Assembly (NCBI RefSeq): GCF_034067285.1
Contig: NZ_CP139286.1
Location: 2,728,001-2,792,000, forward strand
DNA from: Acinetobacter pittii
GTDB lineage: Bacteria > Pseudomonadota > Gammaproteobacteria > Pseudomonadales > Moraxellaceae
Reading direction: 5' to 3'
Length of the DNA: 64,000 bases
Shown here piece by piece: positions 55,302 through 64,000 of the stretch. The translations under genes and the position numbers were made by a program. Each line of letters starts with the position of its first letter. The stretch's first letter is position 1. The notes beneath the pieces were generated by a model. That model worked only from the letters and a program-made list of their open reading frames with translations. It did no database searches and was not told the DNA's origin.

Positions 55302-58300
55302 GTTGCTCATCGCCCAGATGATTTAGAAAACGTTTATTGAATGCGGACGTTTTGGACATGGGTTGCTCATCGCCCAGATGATTTAGAAAGCCTTGCACGT
55401 GATACTCAGATTTAGAGCAATGTTGCTCATCGCCCAGATGATTTAGAAAAATGGTTGTTATGGGGTGTGGACCCGTCAAATGTTGCTCATCGCCCAGATG
55501 ATTTAGAAATGATAAAGTTGCTTTTGAAGATACAGGTAAAAGTTGCTCATCGCCCAGATGATTTAGAAAAGTCACAAAAAATGGGGAAGTTTATAGATAT
55601 AGTTGCTCATCGCCCAGATGATTTAGAAATAAAAAGCTTGGTTATGTCATTTTTGCAATTGGTTGCTCATCGCCCAGATGATTTAGAAAAAGTACCGTCA
55701 GCCGCGATTGGGACCTCGATCGTTGCTCATCGCCCAGATGATTTAGAAACATACCGGATATAAGTTAGGTTCAAGCATTAAGTTGCTCATCGCCCAGATG
55801 ATTTAGAAATTTCGTGAAGTATTTACGGTGCGTTTCAAATAGTTGCTCATCGCCCAGATGATTTAGAAAAAAATCGCGGGGGTTTCCGGCGCAGCCGTGA
55901 CGTTGCTCATCGCCCAGATGATTTAGAAAGCTCACAATAGAGCCGGCGGCGGTCAAACCCTGTTGCTCATCGCCCAGATGATTTAGAAAGGTTGGGAGCA
56001 AATGCTTAAACATGTTTATCAGTTGCTCATCGCCCAGATGATTTAGAAACGCTGCGGCCGCATTACTACCCCCTTCGCCAAGTTGCTCATCGCCCAGATG
56101 ATTTAGAAACGAACGAATATTCGTGAATGCGTGGCATCGTTGTTGCTCATCGCCCAGATGATTTAGAAATACCTATCAAGACCTCATTCAATATGTAGAA
56201 CGTTGCTCATCGCCCAGATGATTTAGAAATAGAGGATAGTCCGTGGTTGGGCCCGCTGTTTGTTGCTCATCGCCCAGATGATTTAGAAAACTCAGCTATG
56301 AGACATTGCCAACAGGTACAAGTTGCTCATCGCCCAGATGATTTAGAAATAAAGAGATTTCTTTACTTAATAGTAGGTGTCCGTTGCTCATCGCCCAGAT
56401 GATTTAGAAATTGTAGTTAATCCCACTAAGAACACTTATGAAGTTGCTCATCGCCCAGATGATTTAGAAAAAAATTAAATGCTTATGGTGGCTTAGTAAG
56501 CAGTTGCTCATCGCCCAGATGATTTAGAAAAACCTTCCAAAATTCGCATAATGCAGATTGATGTTGCTCATCGCCCAGATGATTTAGAAATTACCGCTAT
56601 TGGTAACGACAACTGGCGAGTTGTTGCTCATCGCCCAGATGATTTAGAAATGCATAAGCAGCAAGAGCCAGGATGCCAAAAAGTTGCTCATCGCCCAGAT
56701 GATTTAGAAATTGGAGCAACTTTGCAGGCGAAGCCTTGATCTGTTGCTCATCGCCCAGATGATTTAGAAATGAAGCATGACCTTTTCTATAAAATTCATC
56801 ATGTTGCTCATCGCCCAGATGATTTAGAAATCCTTCAGCAAGTTTCAAAAGTTTGTTTTTTCGTTGCTCATCGCCCAGATGATTTAGAAATCTTTACGTG
56901 ACTATCTTGCGGCAAACGCTCCGTTGCTCATCGCCCAGATGATTTAGAAAAAGACACAATTGAATGGTGGGAAAAACAAAGTGTTGCTCATCGCCCAGAT
57001 GATTTAGAAAAATCCCCCTCAATAACTTTGATTTGAGTAGGAGTTGCTCATCGCCCAGATGATTTAGAAAACATCCCCGCTTGCACAAAATCTAATAATG
57101 GAGTTGCTCATCGCCCAGATGATTTAGAAATTCGCGGCTGATGATTGGACCATCAGCACGAAGTTGCTCATCGCCCAGATGATTTAGAAATCTGTATTTA
57201 GACTCCTTGTTGTAAACCTCATGTTGCTCATCGCCCAGATGATTTAGAAATTTTGTTGGCAAGGTTTCAGCCGCGAATGCGAGTTGCTCATCGCCCAGAT
57301 GATTTAGAAAAATCCCCCTCAATAACTTTGATTTGAGTAGGAGTTGCTCATCGCCCAGATGATTTAGAAAACATCCCCGCTTGCACAAAATCTAATAATG
57401 GAGTTGCTCATCGCCCAGATGATTTAGAAATTCGCGGCTGATGATTGGACCATCAGCACGAAGTTGCTCATCGCCCAGATGATTTAGAAATTAGTTATTA
57501 AAAAAATTTCGATAATCACAAAGTTGCTCATCGCCCAGATGATTTAGAAAAGACGTCCAGACTTGTAAACCATAAATGCTATGTTGCTCATCGCCCAGAT
57601 GATTTAGAAATTTAAAAGGTCCATTTCATCGCGGTACTCTTCGTTGCTCATCGCCCAGATGATTTAGAAACGTCACGTTTGTCATGTCTGGTCACGTTCA
57701 GCGTTGCTCATCGCCCAGATGATTTAGAAATACTTGCTCAAGCAGCGGCTACCAGCCCTTTAGTTGCTCATCACCCAGATGATTTAGAAAAAATGCCATG
57801 GAGGGAATATAGATGCCTGACTGTTCGTCATCGCACAGATGATTTAGAAATTTGTAAAACAGTATGCTTTAGACGTTTTACGTTGCTCATCGTGTAGATG
57901 ATTTAGAAAATCAAGTTTGATAACTGCAATACCTGAGGTTTGTTGCTCATCGTGTAGATGATTTAGAAACATAGCAGCAAGTTCAGCATTTAAACGCGGA
58001 CGTTGCTCATCGTGTAGATGATTTAGAAAAGTATCACCCACTACAGCAATATTTTTTTTACGTTGCTCATCGTGTAGATGATTTAAAAAAAAACCAATAA
58101 TAACTGAGTCACGATAAAATTGTTGCTCATCGCTTAGATGATTTAGAAAACGTCTTCTAATGATGGACTTTAATCCAATATATTGGTCATCGCTCAGATG
58201 ATTTAGAAAATCTCACTGAAGATATGACCATCACTTTCTTCGTCGCTCATCGCCCAGATGATTTAGAAAACCCGCTTTTGCAGTTCCTCCACTTTCGCTT

Positions 58301-61300
58301 GGTTCGTCATTGCATAGATGATTTAGAAAACGTCTTCTAATGATGGACTCTAATCCAATATATTGGTCATCGCTCAGATGATTTAGAAAATTAAAGCATT
58401 TTCATATGAGCCTTCCTCATTGTTCATCATCGTCCAGATGATTTAGAAATTCGGATCAGTCCAGTCATCATCCTCGTCAATTTTGCTCATCGCCCAGATG
58501 ATTTAGAAAGTATATTGATTCGTGGTCTTTGATGGCTTGCTGTTCATCATCGCTCAGATGATTTAGAAATCCGCACCGCTAATCAAGGCTGGGTCTTTGG
58601 GGTTGTTCATCACATAGATGATTTAAAAAATGGCCAGCAGACGGCTCAAGCGCCTTTTCACTTTGTTCATCGCATAGATGATTTAGAAAATCTCGCCACG
58701 CTTCACATACAGTACATCGAAGTTCATCATCTCATAGATGATTTAGAAACAAGGTATTTCGACCGCAAAAAGGAACCTGGTGTTCGTCATCGCATAGATG
58801 ATTTAGAAATCTACTAGCTAGGACATTTAGGCCCTTAATTAGTTGCTCATCGCATAGATGATTTAGAAAAATAACCACTACGATGTGTAGTTAATAATGG
58901 GGTTGCTCATCGCCCAGATGATTTAATGAGCAGTTAGGCATATTATTAGATAGTGATGCGCTTTGGTCATCGCATAGATGATTTAGAAATTGTAGCACTT
59001 ATTGCTCTCACACTTATTTTTGTTCGTCCTCACATAGATGATTTAGAAAGCAGCATCAAACGAGAAATTAGCTAACATATTGTTGTTCATCGCCCAGATG
59101 ATTTAGAAAATTGTTTGAATAATATGGACAATCCAGCCAATGTTCGTCATCGCCCAGATGATTTAGAAAACATCCCCGCTTGCACAAAATCTAATAATGG
59201 AGTTGCTCATCGCCCAGATGATTTAGAAAATCAACCGACTTTCTTTCAAGCCCTGATTGAAGTTGCTCATCGCCCAGATGATTTAGAAAACCGAAATTCA
59301 GACCCGCATTAATAACGTCTTGTTGTTCATCGCATAGATGATTTAGAGAAAAGTTGGTTGAACCATATTCTGATGATGTAAGTTCGTCATCGTTCAGATG
59401 ATTTAGAAAACATTATCTTTGGTTCGCCAAATGAGTACTGCGTTTCTCATCGCACAGATGATTTAGAAATAAAGCCGTTCCGTTTAGCTTTAGTGGTTTT
59501 AGTTTCTCATCGCTCAGATGATTTAGAAAATGACTTTACGTGGTTGTTTTTCATCTTTTGGGTTTCTCATCGCTCAGATGATTTAGAAAACAAAACTAAG
59601 GCTTCTTGTCTTGATGATGTCGTTTCTCATCGCTCAGATGATTTAGAAACTGAATAGCACCATATTGTTTCTGCGATCTTTGTTTCTCATCGCTCAGATG
59701 ATTTAGAAAATAAGTGGCAATGATTCAAACTGTTCTAATAGGTTTCTCATCGCTCAGATGATTTAGAAATGGTCAAGAACGTGTATATCACCACCCAACT
59801 TGTTGCTCATCGCCCAGATGATTTAGAAATTTCCCTCTAATCATCTGAGAAATGTGGCTAGGTTCTTCATCGCATAGATGATTTAGAAATCAACCTGAAC
59901 GCGGACATAGTCCTGATGCTTGTTGCTCATCGCATAGATGATTTAGAAATGATAGCCTGCCCGACGAGATTGTAGCGGTTCGTTCGTCATCGCACAGATG
60001 ATTTAGAAATATCAATGTTACCGCCATAGAGTCAGCGCTTGGTTCGTCATCGCACAGATGATTTAGAAATAGAACTTGTCGATGATGTAGATGAGGCAAT
60101 AGTTATTCATCGCATAGATGATTTAGAAACGTACTTAATAGTGACGGCAAAGTTAGTACGAGTTATTCATCGCATAGATGATTTAGAAAACCATCCACTC
60201 ACCGGCTTCTTGAATGTTATGGTTTTTCATCGCACAGATGATTTAGAAATTAGGAGGCAAGCCCATTACGCCATCAGTGTCGTTCGTCATCGCACAGATG
60301 ATTTAGAAAACTATGGCCGTATTTTTGGTACTGCTACTTTAGTTCGTCATCGCACAGATGATTTAGAAATTATTTCGTATGTTGTATAAAGCTCTATGTG
60401 CGTTCGTCATCGCACAGATGATTTAGAAAACAGTACCGTTCTAACTCGTCAGTGCTTGTTGGTTACTCATCGCCCAGATGATTTAGAAATTGATCCGTAT
60501 CTAATACTTTTTTTCCAAATAGTTACTCATCGCCCAGATGATTTAGAAAGGAGTAGTCCAGTTTTCTTTCTGAGCTCTACGGTTGCTCATCGCATAGATG
60601 ATTTAGAAAACAACTTTTTAAATTTGAATTTATTTTAGCTCGTTCGTCATCGCATAGATGACTTAGAAAATTTGTTGCACAGTAATGGTGTACTACGGGA
60701 TGTTTCTAATCTCTCAGATGATTTAGAAAATTGAGCTGAAGGAGTAGTAAAACTTGCACATGTTTCTCATCGCACAGATGATTTAGAAACAAACATGAAA
60801 ACAGAATACGTGCCTGATAATGTTGCTCATCACTTAGATGATTTAGAAAACATGGGAGCTTCCATTTAGATGCGTTATCAATTTATTCATCGCTCAGATA
60901 ATTTAGAAAATCCATTCAGTTATAGAAAGACCGCCATATAAGTTCGTCATCGCCCAGATGATTTAGAAAATCACAGGAGGCAAATAAGGCCCCACGTATA
61001 GGTTGCTCATCGCATAGATGATTTAGAAAATAATGGTCATTTTGGTGATTGAATTATTAATATTTGTCATCGCGTAGATGATTTAGAAAACATCTGTATG
61101 CAGATTTTGCTGCGTCCTTACGTTACTCATCGCATAGATGATTTAGAAATGCATTACCACTACGAACAGCGTCATATAACTGTTGCTCATCGCCTAGATG
61201 ATTTAGAAATCAACGGCAAACTTCGGTCTGTATTTGTATTTGTTTCTCATCGCCTAGATGATTTAGAAAATCGTTTGAATAATATGGACAATCCAACCAA

Positions 61301-61989
61301 TGTTCGTCATCGCTCAGATGATTTAGAAAATTATTCGCTTTACCGATCACTACATTAGGCCGTTGCTCATCGCGGAGATGATTTAGAAAAATGTGCTTTA
61401 CGGGGATGAGGTATTCTTCCAGTTGCTCATCGCGTAGATGATTTAGAAACGTCAGATTCCAGTAGGTCTAAAGACAGATTCGTTGCTCATCGCATAGATG
61501 ATTTAGAAAGCACATAAGCATCAAATTTATCACTTCCTTGTGTTGCTCATCGCATAGATGATTTAGAAATTATGTGGGGTTTGGGGCGAAGCTCCATATC
61601 TGTTGCTCATCGTGTAGATGATTTAGAAATCAAGTTTTTTGATACTTGGGAAATGTGTTTCGTTGCTCATCGCATAGATGATTTAGAAAAGCTATCCAAA
61701 GCGTTCAATGATCATCTTCGGGTTGCTCATCGTATAGATGATTTAGAAAGGATCGAGGCGCAAGAAGATTTATATTTTTTCGTTGCTCATCGCGTAGATG
61801 ATTTAGAAATTGCATGTGCAACGGCGCGTACGCTGCTAAAAGTTGCTCATCGCCCAGATGATTTAGAAAACATGGGAGCTTCCATTTAGATGCGTTATCA
61901 ATTTATTCATCGCTCAGATGATTTAGAAATCGCCCCATTCCATCCAAACGCGATTTAAGTAGTTCGTCATCGCATAGATGATTTAATAA
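55302..61989 (+). CRISPR. CRISPR array 2, 112 repeats, type I-F
   Basis: 112 repeats of 28 nt and 111 spacers, nearly all 32 nt (one of 33 at 56350, one of 31 at 57851). The first 41 repeats (55302-57730) are identical: GTTGC-TCATC-GCCCA-GATGA-TTTAGAAA. From 57763 on, 71 repeats vary in the 5' five bases and in the loop, often in runs of the same variant, while the stem and 8-nt handle stay almost constant. The last repeat (61962) ends TTTAATAA. Several spacers are duplicated: 57011-57162 equals 57311-57462, and others are given in the findings. Reading frames that run through it are artefacts. Confidence 0.98.
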
Positions 61990-62004
61990 TTTAAATTTTA
62001 AAAA

Positions 62005-62033
62005 GAAAAAACCCCGAAACTTTCGTTTCAGGG
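62005..62033 (-). terminator. ssrA terminator
   Basis: Read on the minus strand, CCCTGAAAC-GAAA-GTTTCGGGG runs into a T tract. It lies about 15 bp beyond the tmRNA 3' end and 15 bp from the last CRISPR repeat, so it also stops transcription entering the array from that side. Confidence 0.88.
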
Positions 62034-62047
62034 CTTTTCACGAATCT

Positions 62048-62407
62048 TGGTGGAGATGGCGGGAGTTGAACCCGCGTCCGCCAGCACTACGCTCGAGAAT
62101 ACTACATGCTTAGATATCGTCTATTATTTTAACACCAAGTGACCCGACGAACAGGGTACAAGGTGCGATCCTCTAAGTTTGGTATAAAGCCCCGAGGCTT
62201 GACTCTATACGGACTTGTGTGCGTGCGCTACGGTCGGGTTCCTAAACCACAAGTATTCTAGGAAGCGGACAAACTGCCCTTAGGCAGCTAGAGCGTAAGT
62301 TTCGTCGTTTGCGACTATTAAAATGCAAATTTTATTTACGAGAGAAAATGCGCTCTCGGCATGCATCTATGAGTTTCATCACCGGCGTCGAAGCCAATAA
62401 CATCCCC
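62048..62407 (-). ncRNA. ssrA: transfer-messenger RNA (tmRNA)
   Basis: 360 nt on the minus strand. The 5' end GGGGATGTTATTGGCTTCGA and the 3' end, with the T-arm GGGTTCAACTCCC and a CCA terminus, form the tRNA-like domain. The resume ORF encodes ANDETYALAA and a TAA stop, at about 62282-62314. tmRNA rescues stalled ribosomes and tags the incomplete protein for degradation. The 3' end, a frequent integration site for genomic islands, faces the CRISPR array. Confidence 0.97.
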
Positions 62408-62426
62408 ATGAATGTCTGAACATCAT

Positions 62427-62454
62427 AGCATAACTAAAATAAAATGCTGTGCAA
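62427..62454 (-). promoter_or_regulatory. ssrA promoter
   Basis: On the minus strand TTGCAC (62449-62454) and TATGCT (62427-62432) are spaced 16 bases apart, about 20 bases before the tmRNA 5' end. Confidence 0.6.
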
Positions 62455-62526
62455 TTTATCAACAGTCTGCTACTGATGAACATATTTACATAATGGAGAG
62501 CCTTTTGCTTTTTTCAAGGGCTACAT

Positions 62527-62558
62527 AAAAAAGCTGCCAAAAATGACAGCTTTTTTTT
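62527..62558 (-). terminator. terminator of the gamma-glutamyltransferase gene
   Basis: AAAGCTG and CAGCTTT arms lie just after the stop codon and are followed on the minus strand by a T run. Confidence 0.85.
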
Positions 62559-62568
62559 AAAGTGTGGT

Positions 62569-64000
62569 CTATAAGGTTCCATTGCCTAACACAATACCTT
62601 CACGGCGTGGGTCTACTCCACCTGCGTATTTAGTTTGATTATTAATATTTACTTTCATAATCGTTGAAATACCGCTGGTTTGCGCAGTGTTCGATATACC
62701 ATGCCCTTTTGCTTTTAAACCTTCAATCAGGTCAACTAAAGAAAGCTGTACATTCGAGCTATCCACATTGGTGTTTTTACTATTGGTCGCGCCAAAGTTT
62801 ACAAGCGAGGTAGCCTGCTGTGCATTTAAGTTCCAGTCCAATGCACCTACCAAAGTTTTAACTACATATTGAATGATCGTACCGCCACCTGGTGAACCTG
62901 TTGCCATATAAAACTCATCTGGCGTGGTGCCTTTAAACACTAAGGTTGGCGCCATGGTACTACGTGGGCGTTTGCCCCCTTCTACACGGTTAGCAACCAG
63001 TGCCCCAGTGCTGTCATAAGGGTTCGCGCTAAAATCAGTTAACTGGTTCGATAGCAAGAAACCATCCACCATGTGGAATGAACCCATGCTCGATTCAACA
63101 GTCGATGTCATTGAAACCACATTGCCATAGGCATCTACAATCGTGAACTGCGTTGTGCCATGTTCAACAGTGGTGTCGACGCCTGCAGCCGTATTGAAAT
63201 TACCTGCTGGTGCAACGCCCATACTTTGGTTAGGGTTAATCAGTGCTGCACGTTGTTTTAAGTAATTTTTATCAATAAGACTTGGAATGCCCTGTGCTGG
63301 TAAAGCTACAAAGTCAGTGTCTGCGACATATTTGTCACGGTCAGCATAGGCCAAACGCTCTGCTTCAGACACTAAATGCACGCCCATCACATCTGGCACA
63401 CCGCCTTCATTTTCAGGGTTTTTAGGTGGATAGAGCGACATATCAAAGTTTTCTAAAATACCCAGCGTTTGAGCAACTGCTATCCCTCCCGAAGATGGAG
63501 GTGGCATGGTACATACATAGAAACTGTCACGGTAAGTGGTACAAATTGGAGTACGCTTTTTCACTTCATAGTTTGATAAATCCTGTAAGGTCATCAAACT
63601 TGGCGTAATTGGAGTTCTTGCTGGGTCATCCCCAACCGTTTGGCCTGCTTTTGCCACAATCGCTTGGGCAATCGGCCCAGTGTGCAATGCATTTGCCCCT
63701 TGTACAGCAAGTGCTTCAAGCGTTTTTGCATATTCTTTATTGGTCATGATTTCACCCACTTTGCGTGGTGAACCATCTATATAGAAATAGGTTTTCATTG
63801 CATTTGCATCGAGCGCCAAGCTATTTGCATTACTTGCAATCGCATCTGCCAAACGTCCCGGAATGCGGAAACCGTTGTCAGCTAAACCAATGGCTTCATC
63901 AAACAACTGGTTCCACTTGAGTTTACCATGCTCTTTTTGTGCTTGTTCAAGCAAACGCATTACACCCGGCACACCAATCGAGCGACCACTACGTCGCGCA
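62569..64000 (-). CDS. ggt: gamma-glutamyltransferase, 5' end outside window
   Basis: About 477 C-terminal codons are visible; the frame is open to the window edge (RRSGRSIGVPGVM), so the signal peptide and N-terminus lie beyond 64000. The autoprocessing and catalytic threonine is in EHGTTQFTIVDAYGNVVSMTSTVESSMGS, and the oxyanion and late motifs are PRSTMAPTLVF and GSPGGGTIIQYV. The enzyme is a periplasmic or secreted N-terminal nucleophile hydrolase that breaks down glutathione and other gamma-glutamyl compounds. Confidence 0.94.
   Translation of the reverse strand, partial: ARRSGRSIGVPGVMRLLEQAQKEHGKLKWNQLFDEAIGLADNGFRIPGRLADAIASNANSLALDANAMKTYFYIDGSPRKVGEIMTNKEYAKTLEALAVQGANALHTGPIAQAIVAKAGQTVGDDPARTPITPSLMTLQDLSNYEVKKRTPICTTYRDSFYVCTMPPPSSGGIAVAQTLGILENFDMSLYPPKNPENEGGVPDVMGVHLVSEAERLAYADRDKYVADTDFVALPAQGIPSLIDKNYLKQRAALINPNQSMGVAPAGNFNTAAGVDTTVEHGTTQFTIVDAYGNVVSMTSTVESSMGSFHMVDGFLLSNQLTDFSANPYDSTGALVANRVEGGKRPRSTMAPTLVFKGTTPDEFYMATGSPGGGTIIQYVVKTLVGALDWNLNAQQATSLVNFGATNSKNTNVDSSNVQLSLVDLIEGLKAKGHGISNTAQTSGISTIMKVNINNQTKYAGGVDPRREGIVLGNGTL

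Noticed and set aside
55288..61889. Many short reading frames with repeated AHRPDDLE or FLNHLGDEQ units
   Set aside because: They translate CRISPR repeats on either strand. No ribosome-binding site or codon preference supports any of them.
49104..61989. Spacers targeting genes of this window
   Set aside because: No match was noticed by eye, but a complete comparison of 129 spacers to the window was not possible, so nothing is claimed.
62048..62407. Duplicate ssrA 3' end (attachment site) inside the window
   Set aside because: I looked for a second copy of the GGCGGGAGTTGAACCCGC segment on both sides of the CRISPR and PAAR regions and saw none.

Overview
The window looks like chromosome from Acinetobacter, most likely the A. 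baumannii/A. baylyi group. The pointers are an AT-rich base composition, a tmRNA whose tag reads ANDETYALAA, a betI-betB-betA choline cluster next to two BCCT carriers, a membrane-anchored malate:quinone oxidoreductase, a PNAG-type pgaBCD set, and a type I-F CRISPR system whose 28-nt repeat has the hairpin TCATC-GCCCA-GATGA and the 3' part TTTAGAAA. This assignment rests on recognition only; no database search was possible.

Layout. 1-7000: an aromatic-ring oxidation operon on the minus strand (MFS carrier, ferredoxin reductase, extradiol dioxygenase, SDR, Rieske oxygenase, small helix-turn-helix-like protein, Rieske ferredoxin), divergent from an IclR regulator. 7000-18700: housekeeping and accessory genes, including pnuC, a crotonase, pgaBCD without an adjacent pgaA, an FKBP isomerase, yaeQ, a dicarboxylate carrier, a CobW GTPase, a thioesterase and a MarC protein. 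18700-26700: choline uptake and oxidation to glycine betaine (two BCCT carriers, betI, betB, betA), with a perfect 46-bp palindrome in the divergent control region. 27100-34700: mqo, a homocysteine methyltransferase plus amino acid permease pair, a lipoprotein lipase-like hydrolase and a DUF1275 membrane protein. 34900-41200: two paralogous small exported cysteine-containing proteins flanking a LysR/DapA-family/MFS/OprD-porin catabolic module, followed by a GC-rich, highly structured intergenic RNA candidate with a 12-codon ORF.

41200-45060: a small island bounded by matching direct repeats, carrying two PAAR proteins, an HExxH metallopeptidase and three lipoproteins. It reads as an orphan type VI secretion effector/immunity island.

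45700-62000: a complete type I-F CRISPR-Cas system in a non-canonical arrangement. cas2-3 is on the minus strand. A 19-repeat array lies upstream of it on the same strand. Then cas8f-cas5f-cas7f-cas6f-cas1 run on the plus strand and lead into a 112-repeat array. The two arrays share a conserved 52-nt leader end. The long array has 41 identical leader-proximal repeats and then 71 heterogeneous ones, with block duplications of spacers and one internal repeat whose 3' end resembles the array terminus. The window ends with ssrA (tmRNA), whose 3' end faces the array, and a truncated gamma-glutamyltransferase gene.
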